NCBI GenBank assembly: GCA_018648445.1
Contig: JABGRG010000001.1
Coordinates: 1-64,000, forward strand
Reading direction: 5' to 3'
Origin: Rhodospirillales bacterium
GTDB lineage: Bacteria; Pseudomonadota; Alphaproteobacteria; Rhodospirillales_A; JACZKS01
DNA length: 64,000 nt
Position 1 is the first letter of the stretch; each line of letters starts with the position of its first letter. The notes under the pieces were generated by a model. The model did not search any database and was not told the origin of the DNA. It saw only the letters and a list, made by a program, of their open reading frames with translations. This document shows positions 56,420 to 64,000 of the stretch, one piece after another. The translations under genes and the position numbers were made by a program.

Positions 56420-57901
56420 ATGTTTGGTCTGTTTCGTGTAACGAACTTTTTCGTTTCCGTGCCATTGGTGGCCGCCGCGCTGTTGTTGGTGGCCTGTGAG
56501 TCTTCACGATTGACGCCGTGGAGGCAAGGCGAGATCGGCCCGCCGATCTTGGCGGCTCCCGCGCCACCGGCCAAAGACAGTGAAATACCGTCATCGGCGG
56601 GCGTATCGCAAGGCTCGGGTGCAGCGGGCGCGACCAGCCAACAGGCGGCATTGCCGCCGGATGCGACGGGCGTTCCGTCACTGGCTCCGCTTTTGAACCG
56701 GCCCGGCGTGGCCGCGCCCATACCCAGCGCGGGCAGCTTCACGCCTTCGCTTCTGCCGCCCGCCGAGGTTCCCCGCGTGGGCGTTCTGCTGCCATTGACG
56801 GGACCGCAGGCGGCCATCGGCAAAAGCATGTTGAACGCGGCGCAGCTTGCGCTGTTCGATTTTGCCGGCGACCGGTTCGAGTTGGTCGTTCACGACACCG
56901 AAGGATCGCCCGACGGCGCGGCTCAGGCCATGGCCATGGCCATTGGCGACGGCGCATCCCTGGTATTGGGGCCGCTGCTGGCCCCCTCGGTGCGCGCGGT
57001 CAGCCCGGCGGCGCGGGCGGCGGGCGTTCCTGTTATCGCCTTTTCGTCCGATCATTCGGTGGCCGGAGACGGCGTTTTCACCATGGGCTTTTTCCCCGAC
57101 GCCGAGGTCCGCCGGGTGGTCGCCTACGCGCGTTCGCGCGGCGTGACGCGATTCGCCGCCATGGTGCCGGATGACGCCTACGGCTCAAGGGTTATCGATT
57201 CCCTGCGCGCCGCGGTCGATGCCGCGGGCGGCGTGGTGGCGCGCATCCAGTTCTACGATCCCCACACGCAGGATTTCGCCTCCTCGGTGCGTCAACTGGC
57301 CCGCTACGAGTCGCGCCGCACTGCGCTGGAGCGGCAACGGGCCGAACTTGAAGCACGCGGCGACGAGATTTCAAAGCGCGCGCTGGAGCGGCTGGAAAAT
57401 CTGCAAACCTATGGCGATCTTCCCTTCGAGGCCCTGTTGATCGCCGGTGGCGGCAAGCGCCTGCAAGCCATCGGCGCCCACCTGCCGTTTTTCGACATCG
57501 ACCCCAAGCGGGTGCGTATGCTGGGTACCGGACAATGGGACGTGGCCGGTATTGGCGCCGAACCGGCCCTTCTGGGTGGATGGTTCGCGGCACCCACGCC
57601 AACCGCGCGCATCGATTTCGAGGAGAAATACATCGCCGTTTACGGCGAAAAGCCGTTCCGTCTGGCCACACTCGCTTACGATGCCACGGCGCTGGCCGCC
57701 GTGTTGGCGGGGGCTGACGAAGGGCCGCAATTCGGCCTCGATTCCCTGACCCGCCAAACCGGTTTCTTCGGACGGGACGGCATTTTTCGCTTCAAGCCCG
57801 AAGGTCTGGCCGAACGGGGACTGGCCGTGCTGGAGGTGGAGCGGCGCGGTTTCCGGGTCATCGACAGCGCCCCCGAAGCCTTCCCCCAGGCCATGTTCTA
57901 G
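56420..57901 (+). CDS. LppC-type periplasmic-binding lipoprotein (penicillin-binding-protein activator family)
   Basis: The 493-residue protein has a lipoprotein signal ending in VAC (Cys24). After a proline- and alanine-rich linker it has the type-1 periplasmic-binding fold: VGVLLPLTGPQAAIGKSMLNAAQLALFDFAGDRFELVVHDTEGSPDG, SLVLGPLLAPSVRAVSPAARAAGVPVIAFSSDHSVAGDGVFTMGFFPDAEVRRVVAYA. It lacks a TPR region of the E. coli LpoA kind. A role in activating penicillin-binding proteins is inferred only from its context with rsmI and yraN. It is divergent from rsmI. Confidence 0.82.
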   Translation: MFGLFRVTNFFVSVPLVAAALLLVACESSRLTPWRQGEIGPPILAAPAPPAKDSEIPSSAGVSQGSGAAGATSQQAALPPDATGVPSLAPLLNRPGVAAPIPSAGSFTPSLLPPAEVPRVGVLLPLTGPQAAIGKSMLNAAQLALFDFAGDRFELVVHDTEGSPDGAAQAMAMAIGDGASLVLGPLLAPSVRAVSPAARAAGVPVIAFSSDHSVAGDGVFTMGFFPDAEVRRVVAYARSRGVTRFAAMVPDDAYGSRVIDSLRAAVDAAGGVVARIQFYDPHTQDFASSVRQLARYESRRTALERQRAELEARGDEISKRALERLENLQTYGDLPFEALLIAGGGKRLQAIGAHLPFFDIDPKRVRMLGTGQWDVAGIGAEPALLGGWFAAPTPTARIDFEEKYIAVYGEKPFRLATLAYDATALAAVLAGADEGPQFGLDSLTRQTGFFGRDGIFRFKPEGLAERGLAVLEVERRGFRVIDSAPEAFPQAMF

Positions 57902-59022
57902 GCGAGCAAGCGGGACAAAACAGCGTTTAGCCGTTGGCGGCCCGCGGGCGTGGCGCGCAGGCGGGCGGCATCTCTTTCCATAAACCCCGCGCGGACAAGT
58001 TCGTTCACGGCGTCCTGATCGATCACGTCGTCGAGACCCAATGCGCAACGGTCCTTGAAGCGTGCACGGTCGATCCCTTCGGCTGTGCGCAGCCCAGACA
58101 GCAGCAACTCCTCGGCCCTTTCTGTGGGGCTCAGGGTGCGGCGTTCCGACGTGCCGTGTCCCTCTTTTTCAACGGCTTCCAGCCATTTGGCAGGGTCGCG
58201 GATCTGGCGGATGGCGTCGGTGACGAAGGCTTTGCTGAGCCGCCCATGCGCGCCGGGGCCGACGCCCACGTAGTCATCGCCCCGCCAGGTGGCCAGATTG
58301 TGGCGGCATTCATGACCCGGCAGGGCGTGGTTGGATATTTCATAGGCCGGAAGCCCGGCCAGAACGTCCTGTGTCGCTTCATACATGGTGGCCGCCGTGT
58401 CTTCCGGGGCACCTTCGATGCCATCGGAAAAAAAGCGTGTTCCGGGCTCGACGGTCAACTGGTAGGCCGACAGGTGGGACGGCGCGAACTCCAAAGCCAG
58501 CGCCAGTTCGGCGCGCCATTGCGCAACCGTCTGGAGGGGCCGCGCATAGATCAGATCGAAGGAAAAGCGCGGAAAAATCCGGGCCGCCAGTTCGATGGCC
58601 TCGCGTGCTTCGCGGGCCGAATGGGTGCGCCCCAGAAAACCAAGGGCTGCGTCCTCGAAGGATTGAACGCCCAGCGACAACCGATTGACGCCCGCGTCGC
58701 GAAACTCCCTGAACCGCCCGGCCTCGCTGGATGTGGGGTTGGCTTCAAGTGTGATCTGGGCATCATCCGACAAGTTATTGATATTGTTAATAATCCCGGC
58801 GACGGTTTCGGGTTCCATCAGCGATGGGGTGCCGCCGCCGAAGAAAATACTGCCCGCGGGCCGGTTTTTTGTTTCGTTTTCGAAATGACCAAGCTCGCGA
58901 ATCAGCGCCTTGTGCCAGCGGGCGTGGTCAATCGCGTCCGATTCGTGGCTGTTGAAGTCGCAATAGGGGCACTTCGATTTGCAAAACGGCCAGTGGACGT
59001 AGACGGCGAGGTTTTCGCTCAT
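57898..59022 (-). CDS. hemW: Radical SAM heme chaperone HemW
   Basis: The 374-residue protein has the radical SAM motif WPFCKSKCPYCDFNSHES, followed by IFFGGGTPSLMEPETV, RLSLGVQSFEDAALGFLGRTHSAREA, LDLIYARPLQT-like FSFDLIYARPLQTVAQW, and HNLATWRGDDYVGVGPGAHG. HemW-type proteins deliver heme rather than acting as coproporphyrinogen oxidase. It overlaps the convergent LppC-type gene by four bases and follows the rdgB fusion by seven bases. Confidence 0.93.
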   Translation of the reverse strand: MSENLAVYVHWPFCKSKCPYCDFNSHESDAIDHARWHKALIRELGHFENETKNRPAGSIFFGGGTPSLMEPETVAGIINNINNLSDDAQITLEANPTSSEAGRFREFRDAGVNRLSLGVQSFEDAALGFLGRTHSAREAREAIELAARIFPRFSFDLIYARPLQTVAQWRAELALALEFAPSHLSAYQLTVEPGTRFFSDGIEGAPEDTAATMYEATQDVLAGLPAYEISNHALPGHECRHNLATWRGDDYVGVGPGAHGRLSKAFVTDAIRQIRDPAKWLEAVEKEGHGTSERRTLSPTERAEELLLSGLRTAEGIDRARFKDRCALGLDDVIDQDAVNELVRAGFMERDAARLRATPAGRQRLNAVLSRLLA

Positions 59023-59029
59023 GGCGAGG

Positions 59030-59980
59030 CTAGCCGCCGAAACAGGCGGCCACGAGCTTGCCAAAAGCGTCCGCCCGGTGGCTCATGGAATGCTTTTTGG
59101 CCGGGTCCATCTCGCCGAAGGTGATGTCCTGCCCGTCGGCGAGGAACATGGGGTCGTATCCGAAGCCCTGATCGCCCCTTGGCGGCCAGACAAGCGTCCC
59201 GTGAACGGTTCCCTCGAAGGTTTCAAGATGCCCGTCGGGCCAGCACAGCGCCAGCGTCGCCGCGAAATGCGCGCTGCGGTCCTCTTTGTTTTCAAGGGCT
59301 TCGTTGACCTTGCTCATGGCCAGCATGAAATCGCGCTGCGGTCCCGCCCAGCGCGCCGAATAGATGCCGGGCTCGCCATTCAGGGCATGGACCACAAGCC
59401 CCGAGTCGTCGGCCAGCGCCGGAAGACCGGTCGCATTGGCCGCCGCTTCCGCCTTGATCACGGCGTTCTCAACAAAAGTCACGCCGGTTTCCTCGGGATC
59501 ATCCAGCCCCAGTTCCCCCGCCGACACCACTTCGACACCAAACGGCGCCAGCAAATCCCCGATTTCCCGCACTTTTCCGGCGTTGTGGCTGGCGATGATG
59601 AGCTTTTTTTTGTCGAATTTCCGTGGCAATTCCGTCGTCGCTCCCTCAAAAAGTTTGTTCCACAGTGACGATTTACCCTTCGCCATCCTCCGCCCGGCAA
59701 AGAAAAACAAAAGCAAACTGGCCACGAAGATGATGAAATACACTACAAGATCTTTCGGCCCAACGTAGGTTCCCCAGCCTCGAATGGTATTTGGTACAAA
59801 ACCTCCGAATAGAAATAGAGCGAATGCCAGCGTCCAGAGAAGTCGGCTTCCCCGCCTCTGACGGTTTTTCTTAGATTTAAGATCGGTCAGGTCGATCAAC
59901 AAACTGCAGAGAGCGAGGATTGCAAATGCAACGATGATGGGCCACTGGAAAGTCTTGGTCCACTCCAGATATGCTTCCAT
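59030..59980 (-). CDS. rdgB: RdgB nucleoside-triphosphate pyrophosphatase fused to a membrane domain
   Basis: The 316-residue product has a C-terminal RdgB/HAM1 pyrophosphatase (residues 121-316) with [57 protein letters not shown] and [11 protein letters not shown]. RdgB removes dITP and XTP from nucleotide pools. The first 100 residues have three hydrophobic helices (about 13-31, 47-63, 77-95). Preferred start: ATG 59980, after GGAGGGGAG. The frame is continuous, with no stop. The 59690-59980 stretch is less GC-rich than its neighbours, suggesting insertion. A TTG at 59629 would give an ordinary RdgB of 199 residues. Confidence 0.85.
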   Translation of the reverse strand: MEAYLEWTKTFQWPIIVAFAILALCSLLIDLTDLKSKKNRQRRGSRLLWTLAFALFLFGGFVPNTIRGWGTYVGPKDLVVYFIIFVASLLLFFFAGRRMAKGKSSLWNKLFEGATTELPRKFDKKKLIIASHNAGKVREIGDLLAPFGVEVVSAGELGLDDPEETGVTFVENAVIKAEAAANATGLPALADDSGLVVHALNGEPGIYSARWAGPQRDFMLAMSKVNEALENKEDRSAHFAATLALCWPDGHLETFEGTVHGTLVWPPRGDQGFGYDPMFLADGQDITFGEMDPAKKHSMSHRADAFGKLVAACFGG

Positions 59981-60017
59981 CTCCCCTCCGTAACCATTTG
60001 CAATCAAATAATAAACG

Positions 60018-60737
60018 TCACTCCACCCCCAGCGCCTTGCGCTGCACGGCGACCATCTCGCCTGTTCCCTTGCGGGCCAGTTCCAGAAGTTGGGTCAATT
60101 GGGCGTCGGTCATGGGTTCGGCTTCGGCGGTGGCTTGTATTTCAATGATGGTGCCGCTGCCCGTGAGCACAAAATTGGCGTCCGTTTCGGCGACGCTGTC
60201 TTCCTCGTAATCCAGATCGAGAACGGCCTGACCCTTGAAAACCCCGCTTGAGACCGCCGCTACCTCGTCTTTCAGCGGCATTTCCGATAATAGCCCAAGG
60301 GAAACCAGTTTATCGAATGCCATATACAAGGCCACGTACGCCCCGGTGATGGACGCGGTGCGCGTTCCGCCGTCGGCCTGTAAAACGTCGCAATCGACGC
60401 GGATCTGCATCTCGTTGATGGCTTTGAGATTTGTGATGGTGCGTAAAGAACGCCCGATAAGCCGTTGAATCTCCTGCGTTCGGCCCGATTGCTTTCCGCG
60501 CGCGGCCTCGCGGTCCATGCGTGTGTTGGTGGCCCGGGGCAGCATGCCGTACTCGGCCGTGACCCAGCCCTTGCCGGTTCCCTTCAGCCAGCGCGGCACC
60601 CGTTGCTCGACGGTGGCGGTGCACAGCACGTGAGTATCGCCCAGACGCACCAGACACGACCCCTCGGCGTGTTTGCTGACGCCGGTTTCCAGGGAGATTT
60701 CACGAAGTTGATCATTGGAACGGCCCGAAGGTCTCAT
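60018..60737 (-). CDS. rph: Ribonuclease PH
   Basis: The 239-residue 3'-5' exoribonuclease trims tRNA 3' ends. Patterns are [111 protein letters not shown] and the C-terminal [18 protein letters not shown]. The family start matches ATG 60737; nine earlier codons are not conserved. It is upstream of the rdgB fusion, the normal order rph-rdgB-hemW. Confidence 0.96.
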   Translation of the reverse strand: MRPSGRSNDQLREISLETGVSKHAEGSCLVRLGDTHVLCTATVEQRVPRWLKGTGKGWVTAEYGMLPRATNTRMDREAARGKQSGRTQEIQRLIGRSLRTITNLKAINEMQIRVDCDVLQADGGTRTASITGAYVALYMAFDKLVSLGLLSEMPLKDEVAAVSSGVFKGQAVLDLDYEEDSVAETDANFVLTGSGTIIEIQATAEAEPMTDAQLTQLLELARKGTGEMVAVQRKALGVE

Positions 60738-60837
60738 TTTCTTGTCTTTCGCTTGTTTTTGCATGTTTCGCAGTTGCCGGACCCTAGCGCGCGGGGCCGC
60801 GCGCGTAAAGGCTTTGGCCGAAATCGAGCGGCGCGCG

Positions 60838-60866
60838 TTGACGCAGGCGGGAACGCTAACTAAATT
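60838..60866 (+). promoter_or_regulatory. Candidate promoter of hrcA
   Basis: TTGACG (60838-60843) and TAAATT (60861-60866) are 17 bases apart, 30 bases before the GTG of hrcA. No CIRCE element (the HrcA operator TTAGCACTC-N9-GAGTGCTAA) was seen here. Confidence 0.4.
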
Positions 60867-60895
60867 CCCCCGTGCAAAACCCCAAGTAACACCTT

Positions 60896-61939
60896 GTGAA
60901 AAGAATGATTACGGAATTTAGCGACCGGACGCGGGACATCTTCCGCCATATCGTCGACGCCTACATGGAAACGGGCGAACCGGTGGGTTCGCGCACGGTT
61001 TCCAAGCTGCTCGATATGTCGCTGTCGCCGGCGACCATTCGCAATGTCATGGCCGACCTGGAAGATGCGGGCCTGTTGTTTTCGCCCCACGCATCCGCCG
61101 GAAGGCTGCCCACGGAAGCGGGCCTGAAGCTGTTCGTCGACGGCCTATTGGAAGTCGGTAACCTGACGGCGGATGAACGCCGCGACATCGAAGGCCTGTG
61201 CGCGGCTGCCGGTCAGAGCGTTGACGGAATGATGGAACAGATTTCCACCACACTGTCGGGTCTTTCGGGATGCGCCGGACTGGTGCTGGCCCCCAAGACC
61301 AGCAGCCCGTTACGGCATATCGAATTTGTCTATCTCAGCCCGGGCCGCGCCCTGGTCGTGCTGGTGGCCGAGAACGGCGTGGTCGAGAACCGCATTATCG
61401 AAACGCCCCGCACATTGTCGCCCTCGGCATTGGTCGAAGCCACCAACTATCTGAGCGCGCGCTTGGTCGGGCGCACTCTTGGCGAAGCCAACGACGAGAT
61501 CATTTCTGAGCTGGAAGCCCACAACGCCGAACTGGATCAGTTGACGGAACGCGTGGTCGAGGCCGGGCTGGCGACGTGGGCCGGACACGAGAGCGAACGC
61601 CGCTTGATCGTGCGCGGGCGCGCCAATTTGTTGGACGACGTTACGGCCGCCGCCGACCTTGAACGCATTCGCGGCCTGTTCAAGGCCCTGGAAACCAAGG
61701 ACGCCATGCTCAAAATGATCTCGCTGGCCGATACGGCTGAAGGCGTGCAGATCTTCATCGGCTCGGACAGCCAGTTGTTCGGCCTGTCCGGGTGCTCCAT
61801 GATCGTCGGTTCCTATCAGAACAGCCAAAACCACGTTTTGGGGGCCATCGGCGTCATCGGCCCCACGCGTATGGACTACGCGCGCATCATTCCCATGGTG
61901 GATTTCACCGCCAAACTAATTGGCCGGATCATCGGCTAG
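60896..61939 (+). CDS. hrcA: Heat-inducible transcriptional repressor HrcA
   Basis: The 347-residue repressor has an N-terminal winged helix: [77 protein letters not shown], then the HrcA-specific dimer domain ([26 protein letters not shown]) and the final [46 protein letters not shown]. It normally represses groESL via CIRCE. The first codon is GTG 60896; ATG 60905 is a possible alternative. It leads directly into grpE. Confidence 0.96.
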   Translation: MKRMITEFSDRTRDIFRHIVDAYMETGEPVGSRTVSKLLDMSLSPATIRNVMADLEDAGLLFSPHASAGRLPTEAGLKLFVDGLLEVGNLTADERRDIEGLCAAAGQSVDGMMEQISTTLSGLSGCAGLVLAPKTSSPLRHIEFVYLSPGRALVVLVAENGVVENRIIETPRTLSPSALVEATNYLSARLVGRTLGEANDEIISELEAHNAELDQLTERVVEAGLATWAGHESERRLIVRGRANLLDDVTAAADLERIRGLFKALETKDAMLKMISLADTAEGVQIFIGSDSQLFGLSGCSMIVGSYQNSQNHVLGAIGVIGPTRMDYARIIPMVDFTAKLIGRIIG

Positions 61940-62011
61940 AGCAAATCCCGAGCTGATGGAACATCAGCGACGACGTATTTGCGTTAAAAGCAAACAGACG
62001 GAAAAGAAGAA

Positions 62012-62803
62012 ATGGCGAAGAAAAGTACCAAAACTCCTGACGAAATGCCTGAAACCGAGGCCGAAGAAATTATCGAGCAGCCGGAAAACCCGTGGAACAA
62101 CGTCAAGGCGACAGCGCCGGGCGAAGAAGACACGGAAGCCGATGACGCCGAATCCGAAGTTGAAGCGGAAGAAGCGGCCCCCGACCCGTTGGCGCGCGTC
62201 GCCGAGCTTGAAGCCGAAACGGCTGAACTGAAAGACAAGCTGCTGCGCGCCCTGGCCGAGACCGAAAACGTGCGCCGCCGCGCCCTGCGCGACCGGCAGG
62301 ACGCCGCGAAATACGGCATCGCCAATTTCGCCCGCGAAATGCTGAGTGTGGCCGACAATCTGCGCCGCGCTCTCGATCATGTGGACGCGGACGTCCGCAA
62401 GGAAAACGAAGCCATCGAAAATCTGGCCGCCGGTGTGGAAATGACCGAACGCGCCATGCTGGACGCCCTGGAACGGTTCGGCGTCAAACCCATCGAGGCC
62501 ATGGGCCAGAAATTCGACCACAATTTCCACGAAGCCATGTTCGAAGCTCCCGATCCGAGCCAGCCTTCCGGTACCGTCATTCAGGAATTGGAAAAAGGCT
62601 ACATGCTGGCCGAACGCCTTCTGCGCCCGGCGCGGGTCGGCGTTTCCAAGGGCGGCCCTGCCGCCGCTGCCGTAGAAGAACCGGCCGAGCCTGCCGAAGA
62701 AAAAGCCACCGACAAGGAACAGCGGGCCGCCTACGAAAAGCAATCCGATGCGCAAAGCGAATCGGCTGATGCCAAAGGCGGTCAGCTGGACGAAGAGCTA
62801 TAG
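62012..62803 (+). CDS. grpE: Nucleotide exchange factor GrpE
   Basis: The 263-residue DnaK cochaperone has an acidic N-terminal 60 residues, then the long helix region (ARVAELEAETAELKDKLLRALAETENVRRRALRDRQDAAKYGIANFAREMLSVADNLRRALDH) and the beta domain ERFGVKPIEAMGQKFDHNFHEAMFEAPDPSQPSGTVIQELEKGYMLAERLLRPARVGVSKG. The C-terminal 50 residues are an unusually long acidic and alanine-rich tail. It ends two bases before the convergent DUF1848 gene. Confidence 0.95.
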   Translation: MAKKSTKTPDEMPETEAEEIIEQPENPWNNVKATAPGEEDTEADDAESEVEAEEAAPDPLARVAELEAETAELKDKLLRALAETENVRRRALRDRQDAAKYGIANFAREMLSVADNLRRALDHVDADVRKENEAIENLAAGVEMTERAMLDALERFGVKPIEAMGQKFDHNFHEAMFEAPDPSQPSGTVIQELEKGYMLAERLLRPARVGVSKGGPAAAAVEEPAEPAEEKATDKEQRAAYEKQSDAQSESADAKGGQLDEEL

Positions 62804-62804
62804 G

Positions 62805-63689
62805 CTAACCGGAAGGCGCGAACAAAAACTCCCCGGCCGGATCGTGGGCGGCGAAGCGCCTTTTGGCGCGGGCCTTATCACTCACGGCGTAACAATAGGC
62901 GCAGCCGTGGGGGCAGGTGTCGTAGTCGCCGATGTCGCGCGACGCGTGGCAGGCGCAGGTTTTGCGGTGCGGTTTGCGTTTGGCGGCAAGGGGCCGTCCG
63001 GCGACGTCGGACAAGCGGCCCGCGTCAATGCAGCTTGCTTCGGCCATTCCTTCGGCCAAAAGCTCGGGCTGGCCGCATAGCGTCGCGGCGATACTGTGAT
63101 CGGCGGCGATTGCAGCCAGCTCGGTCAGCAAAACCGTTTTTTCCTCAGCGGTTGGGTCCGACCATTCAAACGCGCCGGTTCGGGCTGCCGCCGCCATGTT
63201 GCGGGCGGTCTTGCGGTAGGGCTGGACAACGGAAACGACCACTTCGTCCGCCACGCCCTCAAGCGCATCCGCCAGCCGGGCGAAATTCTCGCGATGCCAA
63301 TGGGCGGGGGTCAGCGAGGACAGCACGATGGGGTCATAGCGCCACACGCCCGCGCGCGAACCGTAAGCGTTGGCGATCTCGCGAAGATGGGAAATCGCCA
63401 TTTCGGGTCGGACGGTCGCCGCGTCAAGACTGCGCGGATATCCGGTGATCGTGTACTGCACAACGAACGGAAAGCCCAAGGCATTGACGGCCTCCAGCGC
63501 GCCCATGAACGGCCCCGAATTGCGCGTCCAGAAAACGAACCCGTCCACCGCGTCGCGCGTTAGGGGAACGGTGTAAACGTGTCCGCCATACGGGTTGACC
63601 ATGCGGCAAAAGCCGGCACCTATGCGGCGCATGAACCAGTCGCCGTAAAAAGCGGGAATATCGGTCTTGTAGGAGGCCGAGATAATCAT
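62805..63689 (-). CDS. DUF1848 family protein
   Basis: The 294-residue protein has IISASYKTDIPAFYGDWFMRRIGAGFCRMVNPYGG, the DUF1848 start, and DGFVFWTRNSGPFM, QYTITGYPRSLD and WRYDPIVLSS. Near the C-terminus a cluster of cysteines (CACHASRDIGDYDTCPHGCAYCYA) suggests an iron-sulfur cluster. The family is uncharacterised, though its cysteine pattern recalls radical-SAM-like repair enzymes. It lies on the opposite strand between grpE and dnaK. Confidence 0.88.
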   Translation of the reverse strand: MIISASYKTDIPAFYGDWFMRRIGAGFCRMVNPYGGHVYTVPLTRDAVDGFVFWTRNSGPFMGALEAVNALGFPFVVQYTITGYPRSLDAATVRPEMAISHLREIANAYGSRAGVWRYDPIVLSSLTPAHWHRENFARLADALEGVADEVVVSVVQPYRKTARNMAAAARTGAFEWSDPTAEEKTVLLTELAAIAADHSIAATLCGQPELLAEGMAEASCIDAGRLSDVAGRPLAAKRKPHRKTCACHASRDIGDYDTCPHGCAYCYAVSDKARAKRRFAAHDPAGEFLFAPSG

Positions 63690-63739
63690 GTTTGTCGCCG
63701 CTCATTCGAAATTAGGTAAAAACCTTTGTCCGCGAACGG

Positions 63740-63768
63740 TTGCGCGTGTCAATCAACCGACATATATA
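63740..63768 (+). promoter_or_regulatory. Candidate promoter upstream of dnaK
   Basis: TTGCGC (63740-63745) and TATATA (63763-63768) are separated by 17 bases. The predicted transcript starts near 63775, 100 bases before the dnaK ATG. A match to the RpoH consensus is not clear. Confidence 0.5.
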
Positions 63769-63769
63769 A

Positions 63770-64000
<231 letters not shown>

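Noticed and set aside
57934..59124. 396-residue frame antisense to hemW
   Set aside because: Shadow of hemW, which has a complete radical SAM motif.

Overview
This window looks like the replication-origin-proximal part of an alphaproteobacterial chromosome, most probably from the Rhodospirillales. The support is gene order plus sequence signals: ribA, leuS-lptE-holA, a parB-parA-rsmG-mnmG-mnmE cluster with two perfect parS sites, rho, hemH-hemE next to ppsR-maf-coaE-dnaQ-secB, hslVU, hisB/H/A/F, and hrcA-grpE-dnaK. Most of the DNA is GC-rich and densely packed, with many 1 to 20 base overlaps between genes. No tRNA, rRNA, CRISPR array or insertion sequence was seen.

Layout. Positions 1-1720 are accessory and partly lower in GC: two overlapping genes with PUA/ASCH-like character, then an orphan phage-type terminase small subunit behind a textbook promoter whose -10 box sits in a perfect palindrome. 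From 1.8 to 8.8 kb lie an OmpR-type response regulator, ribA, a conserved unknown, an L,D-transpeptidase-like gene, a YggS-type PLP protein, a ThiE-like gene and a TPR-sulfotransferase. From 9.0 to 15 kb come a porin with a clear terminator, a DUF3576 lipoprotein and leuS-lptE-holA. From 15 to 21.6 kb lies the segregation and tRNA-modification block; its ParB carries an unusual acidic tail of about 275 residues. From 21.6 to 27 kb are a 2Fe-2S protein, a DUF255 protein, an MGMT-family protein, a quinone oxidoreductase and rho.

The hemE-ppsR gap (29222-29621) has the layout of the Caulobacter origin, with DnaA-box-like words, an AT-rich patch and a 33-base imperfect palindrome. I read it as the likely oriC, about 9 kb from the parS sites. 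From 30 to 41 kb come ppsR-maf-coaE-dnaQ, secB, fxsA, a Tim44-like gene and mltA, lutABC, smr, an XRE regulator, a methyltransferase broken by two in-frame TAG codons, and hslU-hslV. From 42 to 47 kb are a trypsin-like lipoprotein, the his genes and a HIT protein.

From 47 to 60.8 kb are a LysE-type exporter, a YheT-type hydrolase, a lysine-rich exported mini-protein, a 56-residue Pmp3-type membrane peptide, a diguanylate cyclase, a comM gene that has lost its Walker B segment, gshB, SirB1-type and BON genes, yraN-rsmI, an LppC-type lipoprotein, hemW, an RdgB fused to a three-helix membrane domain, and rph. The right end is the heat-shock block hrcA-grpE, a DUF1848 gene on the other strand, and the start of dnaK.

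The observations most worth follow-up are the oriC candidate and its palindrome, the ParB tail with repeated short motifs, the membrane-fused RdgB with an AT-richer insert, the comM and methyltransferase lesions, and the orphan terminase small subunit with its palindromic promoter. All functions are inferred by reading the sequence; no database search was run.
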